DNA from: JAJFJD01 sp965228695
GTDB lineage: Bacteria > Pseudomonadota > Alphaproteobacteria > UBA8366
Length of the DNA: 64,000 nt
Assembly (NCBI GenBank): GCA_965228695.1
Contig: CBDDIB010000002.1
Location: 3,348,001 to 3,412,000 of the forward strand
Direction: 5' to 3'
The stretch's first letter is position 1, and each line of letters opens with the position of its first letter. The notes under the pieces are model-generated. The model was not told where the DNA came from and searched no databases. It saw nothing but the letters and a program-made list of their open reading frames with translations. Positions 17,604 through 25,913 of the stretch are shown here, one piece after another. A program made the translations under genes and the position numbers.

Positions 17604-17733
17604 CGGCGGCCCACCCTTAACAAAATGTTACCAATCGGGTCTTAGACTCTCGCCGTTCGGGTGCCGTAGAGCCTTTGAATCCCTATTTTGCCGATCTATA
17701 TCAACATTCTAGCTGTTTTCAGGTGGCTGAAGC

Positions 17734-18750
17734 ATGACCAAGGGATGGACCGGCTGGGCCGTGATGGCGGGGTTGGCGCTCGCCGTATTGTCCATGACTT
17801 ACCTGACCGCGCCGGAGGTGCGCCGCGCTTCTTTTTGGGGCGACGGATGGCAAGGAACACCATTGGCCGACCGGGTCAGCGTGCTTCCGGCCGACGCGCT
17901 GCCGTCGCTTCGCGACGGGCTCAGCGACCATCACTTCATCAGTCAGGTCGTGCCGGCCAAGAACGCCAAATACGTCATCCAGGACGTGCGGCGTGCCATC
18001 GAGGACATGCCGCAGGAAGTGCGCGACCTCGTCAAGGATCGGCTGGTGGGGATCTATCTGGTCGAAGGGCTCGCCCAAAGCGAGAATTCCGACAGCCTGG
18101 GCATGGCATTCGAGGTGCAGGGGTTCTGGCGGCAGCATGTCGGTACGGTCATCCTTATCGATCGCAACGACACCGACAAACGCGCCAACGAAGCGATGGC
18201 GGGGATGGAATATGTCCCGTCCCGGGACTATCGCGGCATGGCGGTGGCCCCGCGGCTCGCGCGCCAGGGCGAAAACGATCGCGTGACGACTCTCCGATAT
18301 GTGTTGCTGCACGAATTCGGCCATTTGATCGATTTCGAGCGCGACATCGTGTCCGGATGGTTCTCCCATGACGAAGCGCGCGCCGACTGCGCGTTCGCTT
18401 GCCTGTCGTGGATCAATCCCGAACGTCACCGCTATTCGCGCTATCTCAACGCCGCGCTGAGCCAGGTGCAATCGGGCAATCACGACGACTATGTGCGATC
18501 CTTGCCCGACACGTTCCAGCGGCTCGAGAAATCGAATTTTCCGTCGCTTTACGCGGCCACGATGCCGGCCGAGGATTTTGCCGAGAGCTTTGCCATGTAT
18601 GTCCACACGGTCCTGATGCGGCGTCCGTGGGAACTGACATTGCGGAAGAACGGTACGATCGTCGGCACGCTCGGCTCTTGCTTCACTGATGGCCGGTGCC
18701 GTGACAAGCGGGCCTATTTCGACTGGTTGTTCGCCGAGGCGCGCCGCTAA
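17734..18750 (+). CDS. Putative zinc metallopeptidase-like protein (HEFGH)
   Basis: This 338-residue protein has an N-terminal hydrophobic segment (AVMAGLALAVLSMTYL) that may be a signal anchor or uncleaved signal peptide. It contains a zinc-protease signature, His193-Glu194-x-x-His197 in LLHEFGHLIDFE, and about 85 residues later AEDFAESFAMY with Glu280/Glu284. This spacing fits a gluzincin-type third ligand in an anthrax-lethal-factor-like fold. The family is not otherwise recognised, and peptidase activity is inferred from the motif only. Two Cys near residues 219-223 and two near the C-terminus suggest disulfides if exported. It is a stand-alone gene between valS and ilvD. Confidence 0.65.
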   Translation: MTKGWTGWAVMAGLALAVLSMTYLTAPEVRRASFWGDGWQGTPLADRVSVLPADALPSLRDGLSDHHFISQVVPAKNAKYVIQDVRRAIEDMPQEVRDLVKDRLVGIYLVEGLAQSENSDSLGMAFEVQGFWRQHVGTVILIDRNDTDKRANEAMAGMEYVPSRDYRGMAVAPRLARQGENDRVTTLRYVLLHEFGHLIDFERDIVSGWFSHDEARADCAFACLSWINPERHRYSRYLNAALSQVQSGNHDDYVRSLPDTFQRLEKSNFPSLYAATMPAEDFAESFAMYVHTVLMRRPWELTLRKNGTIVGTLGSCFTDGRCRDKRAYFDWLFAEARR

Positions 18751-18891
18751 AAGCACTTATTCCTCCGGGTCACCGTCCGGTTCCGCTGGCCACTGGCCAT
18801 CGCCGCAGAAATCCCTTAGGAATTGCGGTCGGTGGCTCTGTTCACTGCAGCGAAATCACGGAAAGAAAACAGGTCTCACAGGAGGAGTCTC

Positions 18892-20607
18892 ATGGCCTTC
18901 GACAAGTCGAAGCTGCCCAGCCGGTATGTATCCGTCGGGCCCGAAAGCGCACCGCATCGTTCCTACTACTACGCGATGGGCATGACGGAAGAGGAAATCG
19001 CCCAGCCGTTCGTCGGCGTCGCGACATGCTGGAACGAGGCCGCCCCGTGCAACATTTCGCTGAACCGGCAGGCGCAAGCGGTGAAGCTGGGCGTCAAGGC
19101 GAAGCATGGCACGCCGCGCGAATTCACCACGATCACCGTGACCGACGGCATCGCGATGGGGCATGCGGGCATGAAAAGCTCGCTGGTCAGCCGCGACCTG
19201 ATCGCCGACTCGGTCGAATTGACCATGCGGGGGCACTGCTACGACGCCATGGTGACCCTCGCGGGCTGCGACAAGTCGCTGCCGGGCATGATGATGGTCA
19301 TGGTGCGGCTGAACGTGCCGTCGATCTTCATGTACGGCGGATCGATCCTGCCGGGGCGGTTCAAGGGCCGCGACGTGACGGTGCAGGACGTGTTCGAAGC
19401 GGTCGGCGCGCATAGCGCCGGCGAGATGTCGGACGAGGACCTGCATCTGATGGAATGCGTCGCATGCCCCTCGGCCGGTTCCTGCGGCGGCCAGTTCACC
19501 GCGAACACGATGGCCTGCGTCTCCGAGGCGATCGGGCTGGCGGTGCCCGGATCGGCGGGTGCGCCGGCGCCGTACGAATCCCGCGATGCCTATGCCGAGG
19601 CTTCGGGCCAAATGGTCATGGATCTGTTGGAGAAGAATATCCGGCCGCGGGATATCGTCACCAAGGACGCCTTAATCAACGCGGCGCGCATCATCGCCTG
19701 TTCCGGCGGGTCGACCAACGGCGGCTTGCATCTGCCGGCGATCGCCAACGAGGCGGGCATCGATTTCGACCTGTTCGACGTGGTCGATGTCTTCAAGGAC
19801 ACGCCGTATATCGCCGATCTCAAGCCGGGCGGCAAATATGTCGCCAAGGACATGTACGAGATCGGCGGCGTGCCGGTCCTGATGAAGGCGCTGCTCGACG
19901 GCGGCTATCTGAACGGCGACTGCATGACGGTGACCGGCAAGACCATCGGCGAGAATCTCGAAGGCGTGACGGTGCCGGGCGATCAGGACATCATCTATTC
20001 CACCGCCAAGCCGATCACCCCGACCGGCGGCGTCGTCGGCCTAAAGGGCAATCTTGCGCCCGACGGGGCCATCGTGAAGGTCGCGGGCATGGATACGCTC
20101 AAGTTCTCCGGCCCGGCCCGTGTCTTCGATTGCGAGGAAGACGCGTTCGAGTGCGTCGAGAAGCGCGGCTACGAGGAAGGCGAAGTGTTCGTCATCCGCT
20201 ACGAGGGTCCAAAGGGCGGCCCCGGCATGCGCGAGATGCTGGCGACGACGGCGGCGCTCTACGGCCAGGGGATGGGTGACAAGGTCGCCCTGATCACCGA
20301 CGGCCGTTTCTCCGGCGCGACGCGTGGTTTCTGCATCGGCCATGTCGGTCCCGAAGCCGCGGTCGGCGGGCCGATCGGGCTGCTGAAGGACGGCGATATG
20401 ATCACCATCGATGCGGTCGAGGGAACGCTCGATGTGGACCTCAGCGAGGACGAGTTGGCCGAGCGCCGAAAGGGTTGGGAGCCGCGCGAGCACGACTATC
20501 AGTCGGGCGCGTTGTGGCGCTACGCTCAGACCGTGGGCGATGCCCGGGGCGGCGCGGTCACGCATCCCGGCGCCAAGGCGGAAAAACACGTCTACGCCGA
20601 TATTTGA
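18892..20607 (+). CDS. ilvD: Dihydroxy-acid dehydratase
   Basis: This iron-sulfur dehydratase converts 2,3-dihydroxy-3-methyl acids to 2-oxo acids in valine and isoleucine synthesis. The 571-residue protein carries the Cys-containing cluster motifs GCDKSLPGM and CPSAGSCGGQFTANTM, and the C-terminal block ITDGRFSGATRGFCIGHVGPEA. It belongs to the shorter IlvD/Edd subgroup. Some members of that subgroup dehydrate sugar acids, so the branched-chain assignment is likely but not certain. ATG at 18892 follows AGGAGGAG, an excellent ribosome binding site. A strong hairpin terminator follows, indicating a single-gene unit. Confidence 0.9.
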   Translation: MAFDKSKLPSRYVSVGPESAPHRSYYYAMGMTEEEIAQPFVGVATCWNEAAPCNISLNRQAQAVKLGVKAKHGTPREFTTITVTDGIAMGHAGMKSSLVSRDLIADSVELTMRGHCYDAMVTLAGCDKSLPGMMMVMVRLNVPSIFMYGGSILPGRFKGRDVTVQDVFEAVGAHSAGEMSDEDLHLMECVACPSAGSCGGQFTANTMACVSEAIGLAVPGSAGAPAPYESRDAYAEASGQMVMDLLEKNIRPRDIVTKDALINAARIIACSGGSTNGGLHLPAIANEAGIDFDLFDVVDVFKDTPYIADLKPGGKYVAKDMYEIGGVPVLMKALLDGGYLNGDCMTVTGKTIGENLEGVTVPGDQDIIYSTAKPITPTGGVVGLKGNLAPDGAIVKVAGMDTLKFSGPARVFDCEEDAFECVEKRGYEEGEVFVIRYEGPKGGPGMREMLATTAALYGQGMGDKVALITDGRFSGATRGFCIGHVGPEAAVGGPIGLLKDGDMITIDAVEGTLDVDLSEDELAERRKGWEPREHDYQSGALWRYAQTVGDARGGAVTHPGAKAEKHVYADI

Positions 20608-20617
20608 TGGACCCTAG

Positions 20618-20650
20618 ACCGGGCGGCTTGGCTGCCGCCCGGTCCTTTCC
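20618..20650 (+). terminator. Terminator of ilvD
   Basis: ACCGGGCGGC (20618-20627) pairs perfectly with GCCGCCCGGT (20634-20643) across a 6-base loop and is followed by CCTTTCC. It begins 10 bases past the ilvD stop. The T-run is short. Confidence 0.7.
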
Positions 20651-20716
20651 AACTTCCAGCATTCGTGCGGGCCAATGGATTAAGGGATCGGCCTGCCGAT
20701 TCCTAACAGGGGCCCC

Positions 20717-21475
20717 ATGATAAGAATGGAAAACGATAACGGCCGAATTTCACTGATTCTGGATCGGCCGGAACGAAAAAACGCCTTCGACATCCCGACG
20801 ACTCTTGCGTTGGCGGATGCGTTGACCGAGGTCGCGGCGGACCGGGACGCCCGTGTTCTCGTTATTAAAGGGGCCGGCGGGGTGTTCAGCGCAGGCCGCG
20901 ATCTCAAGGCCGAGACCGGGACCGAACCGACGCCCGACGAAGCGTATGCCAAGGATCAGGCCTGGGTCCGCAGTTTCCATATCCTGCACAAATTGGAGAT
21001 ACCGTCGGTAGCGGTGGTCAACGGCTACGCGGTTGCCGGCGGGTTCACCCTATCGATGGGCTGTGATTTCGTCCTCTCCGAGCGGTCGGCGCGGTTCGGC
21101 GCGCTTGAGATGCGAAACGGGTTCCCGGCGTCGGTCTGTACGCCGATCTTGGCTCGCCTTGTTGGGCCAAGGCTTGGATTGGAATTGGCGATGTTCGGCG
21201 ATCTGGTCGAGGCGAGCCGCTTGTACGAGATGGGGCTGATCAACCGATTGGCGGAGGATGCGGACGATCTGGAAGCCGTCGAGGCCGATTTTGTGGACCG
21301 GTTGATGGCGCTGGACCCGAAGGCTGTCGCCCTGACCCGCGAAACCTTCCGGGCGGCGGAGAACATGCCCCTGGATAACGCGCTGGATATGGGCAAACAC
21401 CTGAACCAATACCTGACCGCGTCGGGCTGGTTTGCCAAAGGGGCGAAGAAGTTCCTCGACAGCCAGAAGAAGTGA
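20717..21475 (+). CDS. Enoyl-CoA hydratase/isomerase (crotonase) family protein
   Basis: This 252-residue crotonase-fold protein has the oxyanion-hole blocks FSAGRDLKAE and AVVNGYAVAGGFTLSMGCDF. Of the two catalytic glutamates of classical hydratases, one candidate remains in GALEMRNGF. The usual PExx segment is replaced by PASVCTP, so simple enoyl-CoA hydration is doubtful; an isomerase, hydrolase or other crotonase reaction is possible. AGGGG lies just before the ATG. The gene is followed 39 bases later by a luciferase-like oxidoreductase gene and may be cotranscribed with it. Confidence 0.85.
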   Translation: MIRMENDNGRISLILDRPERKNAFDIPTTLALADALTEVAADRDARVLVIKGAGGVFSAGRDLKAETGTEPTPDEAYAKDQAWVRSFHILHKLEIPSVAVVNGYAVAGGFTLSMGCDFVLSERSARFGALEMRNGFPASVCTPILARLVGPRLGLELAMFGDLVEASRLYEMGLINRLAEDADDLEAVEADFVDRLMALDPKAVALTRETFRAAENMPLDNALDMGKHLNQYLTASGWFAKGAKKFLDSQKK

Positions 21476-21514
21476 CCGATAGCAGGCGAAGCCGCGTAGG
21501 GTGCGGAGAATGAC

Positions 21515-22588
21515 ATGGTGAAAATCTGGAACCACAGCGCTGCCCTGCCGCGCGGCATCATGAAGGTCGCGCGCGACACCGAGGAGAAAGGGTGGGACGG
21601 CCTTTCGGTCGTCGACTCCCAGAACCTGTCGGGCGATCCCTATGTGTCGCTCGCCATGGCGGCGACGGTAACCGAGCGGATCGGTCTCGGCACGTCGGTG
21701 ACCAACTCGGTCACGCGTGTCGCGGCGGCGACCGCCACGTCGATCACCAGCGTCGACCGGGTTTCCGGCGGCCGGGCGGTCCTCGGCATCGGCCGGGGCG
21801 ATTCCGCGCTCGCGCATCTCGGCCGGGGACCGGCACGGTTGAAGCAGTTCGAGACCTATCTGCGGCACCTCCAGATCTATCTGCGGGGCGAGGCGGTGCC
21901 CTTCGACGAGATCGAGATGCCGGACGACGTAGCGCCTGCGGTCGGCAGCCTCAAGCTCGCCGATTCACCGGAAGACAGCCGGATCAGTTGGATGGCCGGT
22001 GGGCATAAACCGCCGGTGGAGGTAGCGGTCAGCGGGGAGAAGGTCATCGAACTGTCCGCCCTCCATGCGGATCGCCTCATGTTCACCCTGGGGGCGGACA
22101 AGGACCGGCTTGCCTGGGGCATCGAGCTTGCAAAGTCTGCGCGCAGGAACGCCGGGCTGGACCCGGACGGCATCGCATTCGGCGCCTATCTCAATTGCGT
22201 TTGCCATCGCGATCTGGACACGGCGCGCAGCCTTGTGAAAGGCGGCCTGACGACCTTCGCGCGCTTCTCGGTGATGCATGGCAAGACTTCCGGACCGGTC
22301 ACGCCGGCGATGGAGACGGCGCTGCAGACCTTGCGCGAGAACTACGACATGCGGAAACACACCCATGGCGATTCCCGGCAGGCCGACACGCTGACACCGG
22401 AATTCATCGATCATTTCGCCGTGGTCGGCGCGCCGGACCATTGCATAGAGCGATTGCAGGAGCTTGCCTTACTCGGCCTCGATAAATTCTCGATGGGCGG
22501 CAACATCCGGCTGACCCAAACGCCCGAAGGCGTCGAGGCGAAGGCGTTGATCGAGAAAGAGGTGCTGCCGGTTCTGCAGGCTGCTTAA
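21515..22588 (+). CDS. Luciferase-like (LLM class) flavin-dependent oxidoreductase
   Basis: This 357-residue TIM-barrel flavoprotein belongs to the family that includes bacterial luciferase, F420-dependent reductases and FMNH2-dependent monooxygenases. Supporting blocks are GWDGLSVVDSQNLSGDPYVS near the N-terminus, LGTSVTNSVTR, and SGGRAVLGIGRGDSALAHLG. The cofactor (FMN or F420) and substrate cannot be read. A second family member lies at 27017-28042; the two share the block order but are clearly different in sequence. The stop overlaps by 4 bases the convergent small lipoprotein gene. Confidence 0.88.
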   Translation: MVKIWNHSAALPRGIMKVARDTEEKGWDGLSVVDSQNLSGDPYVSLAMAATVTERIGLGTSVTNSVTRVAAATATSITSVDRVSGGRAVLGIGRGDSALAHLGRGPARLKQFETYLRHLQIYLRGEAVPFDEIEMPDDVAPAVGSLKLADSPEDSRISWMAGGHKPPVEVAVSGEKVIELSALHADRLMFTLGADKDRLAWGIELAKSARRNAGLDPDGIAFGAYLNCVCHRDLDTARSLVKGGLTTFARFSVMHGKTSGPVTPAMETALQTLRENYDMRKHTHGDSRQADTLTPEFIDHFAVVGAPDHCIERLQELALLGLDKFSMGGNIRLTQTPEGVEAKALIEKEVLPVLQAA

Positions 22589-22839
22589 GGCAGTTTGCAC
22601 ACCGGCACGCACACCATGATGCAGGGTCGTTGCCCGGTGTGACGGCAGGCCGAGGCGCATGGATCGAATGTGCCGGACCGGGCCTTGCACCAATCCGTTT
22701 TCCCGGTTTCGCATTCCCGCGTGTCGGCGATCCACTTGCCGCCGGACGCGGCACAGGACTTGGCGACGCGCCGATCCGCCGCCGTCGCGCAGGCGGCGAT
22801 GACGAGAACGCAGAGGGCGGCGAGCAATCGCGCAAGCAT
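22585..22839 (-). CDS. Small Cys-rich lipoprotein, function unknown
   Basis: This 84-residue predicted lipoprotein has a hydrophobic signal followed by the lipobox IAAC. The mature part is short and contains eight further cysteines (for example CAASGGKW, CETGKTDWC and CIMVCVPVC), suggesting disulfides or metal binding. No family was recognised. The ATG at 22839 is given; a TTG at 22845 has a better spaced AGGGA and may be the true start. It is convergent with and overlaps the LLM oxidoreductase gene by 4 bases. Confidence 0.6.
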   Translation of the reverse strand: MLARLLAALCVLVIAACATAADRRVAKSCAASGGKWIADTRECETGKTDWCKARSGTFDPCASACRHTGQRPCIMVCVPVCKLP

Positions 22840-22885
22840 CGTCAAAGAGTTTTCCCTATGGTCGAAGACGTCACGATAGCATGAG

Positions 22886-22918
22886 AAAGGCCCGGTCTCG
22901 TGGTGAGACCGGGCCTTT
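22886..22918 (-). terminator. Bidirectional-looking terminator after the alanine symporter
   Basis: AAAGGCCCGGTCTC (22886-22899) and GAGACCGGGCCTTT (22905-22918) form a perfect 14-bp stem with loop GTGGT, flanked by A/T tails on both sides. It lies 20 bases past the stop of the leftward symporter gene and just upstream of the small lipoprotein gene, so its main role is to end the symporter transcript. Confidence 0.85.
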
Positions 22919-22938
22919 CTTTCCGGGTTGGGCGTAGC

Positions 22939-24447
22939 CTAGCCGCCCTTGAACCGCTTGATCTCACCGCTTTCGATGCGGGCGAGGTAGGATTCCAATT
23001 CCCGTTTCACGATGGGAGCAAGGAAATACAGCCCCAGAATGTTCGGCACGCAGATCAGGAAGACCAGCGCGTCGGAGATATCAAGGATCGGACCGAGCTG
23101 CACGATGCATCCCAGCATCACGAAGCCGCAGAAGATCAGCTTGTAGATCGTCTGTCCGCGCATGTTCTCGCCGAAGATGTAGGTCCAGCCCTTCAGCCCG
23201 TAATACGACCAGGAAATCATGGTCGAGAAGGCGAACAGGACCCCGGCGAAGGCCAGCGGTATCGGGAACCACGAAATCTGGCGCTCGAATGCGGCGGATG
23301 TCATGGCGATACCCTTGGCGTCCCCGGCGAAATTCGGGTCAGCCGCGGCCGTCGTGCCGATCACAAGCGCCGTGATCGTGCAGATGACGATCGTGTCGAT
23401 GAACGGCTCCAGCAGCGACACCGTGCCTTCGGTTACGGGCTCGTTGGTCCGGACCGCCGAATGCGCGATGGAGGCCGAGCCGATGCCCGCTTCATTCGAG
23501 AACACCGCCCGTTGGAAACCGATGATCAAGGCGCCCAGCGCACCGCCCGCCACGCCTTCGCCGGTCATTGCGCCGGTGAAGATGTTCGCGATGGCGTCGG
23601 GAATGACCGCTGCGTTCATGAAAATGACGATCAGCGCGAAGAAGCAGTAGAAGATCGCCATGAAGGGGACGATCTTTTCGGTCACGCGGGCGATCGACTT
23701 GATGCCGCCGACGATCACGAGGAAAACGATTCCCGCCATGATCAGGCCAACCAGCCAGCCGAGCCCGTCGAGGCTGCCGCCGGCAACGTTGTTGAGCTGC
23801 ACATAGGCCTGGTTCGACTGGAACATGTTGCCGATGCCGAGGGCGCCGATGAAGATGCCGATGGCGTAGAACATGCCCAGAAACTTGCCGAGGCCTTCCA
23901 TGCCGCGCTCGGAGAAGCCCTTACGCAGATAGTACATCGGTCCGCCCGAAACGGAGCCGTCCGGGTTTTCGTTCCGGTACTTCACGCCAAGGGTACATTC
24001 GACGAACTTCGTCGACATGCCCAGGAACCCGGCCATGATCAGCCAGAAGGTGGCGCCGGGACCGCCGACGGTGACCGCGACGGCGACGCCGCCGATGTTA
24101 CCGATACCGACCGTGCCGGATACCGCGGTGGCCAAGGCTTGGAAATGCGAGACTTCACCCGCGTCCTTCGGGTTGGCGTAGTCGCCGCGCACCAACTCGA
24201 TGGCGTGCTTGAAACCGCGGATATTGATGAACCCCATGTAGAAGGTGAAGAACACCGCGCCGACGACCAGCCACAAGACGACCAGCGGCAGCTGTGCCCC
24301 GAAGACCGGAATCTTGAAGAAGACGATTTTACCGACCCAGGCGGCGATCGGTGCGGTTGCGGTATTGATCGTTTCGTCGATGCCGGCGGCATGCGCCGTT
24401 GCGGTCGCCAATAGCATGATGACCGCAGAAAGAACTATACGTTTCAT
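22939..24447 (-). CDS. Sodium:alanine/glycine symporter (AGCS family)
   Basis: This 502-residue inner-membrane transporter has about 11 hydrophobic segments after a possible signal-like first helix. Family blocks include SGTVGIGNIGGVAVAVTVGG, FWLIMAGFLGMSTKFVECTLG and FSNEAGIGSASIAHSAV, which mark the alanine or glycine:cation symporter group. It imports small neutral amino acids with Na+. AAGGGGGG precedes the ATG. It lies 36 bases downstream of the UspA gene on the same strand and ends at a strong terminator, so the two probably form an operon. Confidence 0.93.
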   Translation of the reverse strand: MKRIVLSAVIMLLATATAHAAGIDETINTATAPIAAWVGKIVFFKIPVFGAQLPLVVLWLVVGAVFFTFYMGFINIRGFKHAIELVRGDYANPKDAGEVSHFQALATAVSGTVGIGNIGGVAVAVTVGGPGATFWLIMAGFLGMSTKFVECTLGVKYRNENPDGSVSGGPMYYLRKGFSERGMEGLGKFLGMFYAIGIFIGALGIGNMFQSNQAYVQLNNVAGGSLDGLGWLVGLIMAGIVFLVIVGGIKSIARVTEKIVPFMAIFYCFFALIVIFMNAAVIPDAIANIFTGAMTGEGVAGGALGALIIGFQRAVFSNEAGIGSASIAHSAVRTNEPVTEGTVSLLEPFIDTIVICTITALVIGTTAAADPNFAGDAKGIAMTSAAFERQISWFPIPLAFAGVLFAFSTMISWSYYGLKGWTYIFGENMRGQTIYKLIFCGFVMLGCIVQLGPILDISDALVFLICVPNILGLYFLAPIVKRELESYLARIESGEIKRFKGG

Positions 24448-24483
24448 GACACCCCCCTTTGGTGTGTCCGGCTTGTTAACTTT

Positions 24484-24918
24484 TTATGGAACGACTGTGA
24501 CGGGTACAGTTGAGGTCTGGACGAGCGATCCAGCCACGCTGCCGAACAACAGTGATGCCACGCGCGATTGACCCTTGCGGCCGATGAAGATTTGCGTGGC
24601 GCCGCGATCCTTCGCGAGATCGACGAGCGTTTCCGATGGATGGCCGTGATGCACCACGACCTCCACGTCCACGCCCTTATCCTTCACCGACTTGGATACG
24701 GGTCCAAGCACAGTGGACTGCGCGCGTTCGATCTCCTCTTCGCGGCGTTTATGCCGTTCCGCCAGTTCGTCGGGTGTGTGGAAGCTGTAAGGCGACCATT
24801 CGATAACATAGGCGAGAACCAGCTTCGAGTTGCTGGCGAGCGCCTGTTCGGTCGCGAAATCTGCTGCTCGCACACTACCCTCGCTGCCGTCAACGGCCAC
24901 GAGAAACGTATTAGACAT
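24484..24918 (-). CDS. Universal stress protein, UspA family
   Basis: This 144-residue single-domain USP begins TFLVAVDGSEGSVRAADFA, with the typical early Asp. It ends in the nucleotide-binding signature GRKGQSRVASLLFGSVAGSL followed by VPVTVVP, so ATP binding is expected. GGAAGGGGG upstream of the ATG is a good ribosome binding site. Its location directly upstream of an amino-acid symporter suggests coregulation with, or modulation of, the transporter; paired USP-transporter genes are known in other bacteria, but the role here is inferred. Confidence 0.92.
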   Translation of the reverse strand: MSNTFLVAVDGSEGSVRAADFATEQALASNSKLVLAYVIEWSPYSFHTPDELAERHKRREEEIERAQSTVLGPVSKSVKDKGVDVEVVVHHGHPSETLVDLAKDRGATQIFIGRKGQSRVASLLFGSVAGSLVQTSTVPVTVVP

Positions 24919-25084
24919 CGGTTTCCCCCTTCCGACATGCTTAGCCGTGGTCCAGGCCGAACGCGATCGTCCGGTCGTCGCCGGGCTTTCAGCATTGTTA
25001 CAGTAGCGTATCGGAATTGAGTTTGTGTAGCGCTAAAGTTGTGACCGCAGGAATTCCTACCGTCACCGCTTGTGTTCGTTGTGC

Positions 25085-25744
25085 TCAGGCGTCGGTATTG
25101 GCGAGGCTCAGCAACGTCGCATAGAGCTTTTCGGCGGTCGGCGAGAGCGTGATATCCGCCCGCCGGACCAGGCCGATCGTCCGCACGATCTCGGGCTCGA
25201 CGAGGGGGCGCGCCACGATCATCGATTGGGCGCTGTCCGGAATGGCGGAGAGGGGCATTGCGCTGACGCCGACCCCGGCTTCGACCAGGGCGAGGGCGGT
25301 CGAAAGGTGCCGCGCCTCATAGGCCCAATCCATGGAAATCCGCGCCCGCGCCAAGGCATTGTCGATCAGCATGCGATTCCCGCTGCCTTTCCAGACGGCG
25401 ATAAAGCGCGTGGGGTCGACATTGGTCCATTTGATCGTGTCCTTCTCCGACAGAGGATCATCCTGCCGCATCGCCAATGCGAAACGGTCTTCGGCCAAGG
25501 GATGGAATTCGAAATTCGAGTCCTGAGCGCCGACGAAGTTGATCCCGAAATCCACATCGCCGCTGCCGACCGCGTCCAGGACTTCGCTGGCGGAGAGATC
25601 GCTGATCCGAATGCGCCCTTCGTGGTCGGCCTCGCGGAAGGCGGCGATGGCGCGCGGCAAAATGGAATGAGTCGCCGTGGGGATCGACGCGACGGTAACC
25701 GTTTCATCCGCCGCGCCGGTGGACTGCTGATCGGTATCGGACAT
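25085..25744 (-). CDS. LysR-type effector-binding domain protein lacking the HTH
   Basis: These 219 residues correspond to the C-terminal co-inducer-binding (periplasmic-binding-protein-like) domain of a LysR regulator. TVTVASIPTATHSILPRAIA opens the first subdomain, then come GDVDFGINFVG and LVEAGVGVSAMPLSAIP. A normal LysR protein is about 300 residues with a winged helix-turn-helix in the first 65; here the frame starts right at the effector domain. The frame stays open upstream only because it runs antisense to the tautomerase gene, and no helix-turn-helix is found there or in the other minus frames. It is either a decayed regulator or a DNA-binding-free modulator. The divergent tautomerase gene is the position expected of its target. 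Confidence 0.75.
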   Translation of the reverse strand: MSDTDQQSTGAADETVTVASIPTATHSILPRAIAAFREADHEGRIRISDLSASEVLDAVGSGDVDFGINFVGAQDSNFEFHPLAEDRFALAMRQDDPLSEKDTIKWTNVDPTRFIAVWKGSGNRMLIDNALARARISMDWAYEARHLSTALALVEAGVGVSAMPLSAIPDSAQSMIVARPLVEPEIVRTIGLVRRADITLSPTAEKLYATLLSLANTDA

Positions 25745-25759
25745 GGCGGCAAGATTAAG

Positions 25760-25778
25760 TGCATTTGGGCAGAATGCA
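25760..25778. promoter_or_regulatory. Candidate LysR-type operator dyad
   Basis: A perfect dyad, TGCATT (25760-25765), seven bases, AATGCA (25773-25778), sits in the divergent region 15 bases upstream of the truncated regulator and about 135 bases upstream of the tautomerase start. The ATT-N7-AAT core fits the general form of LysR-family sites. Binding is inferred. Confidence 0.45.
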
Positions 25779-25913
25779 AAATACGTTCGGCATCGTAACG
25801 TCGGTTTGAATTGGATACTTCCCGTCGATAAGGTGCGGAGGATGATCGGTTGCTCGCATAGGCGGCGGCCGATGGAGGATGATAAACTCTCAATCTGTAG
25901 AATTACGCCCCTA

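Noticed and set aside
22900..24414. Long plus-strand frame opposite the alanine symporter, with His/Asp-rich sequence
   Set aside because: The minus-strand protein matches the AGCS family along its whole length; the plus frame is a mirror artefact of GC-rich coding.
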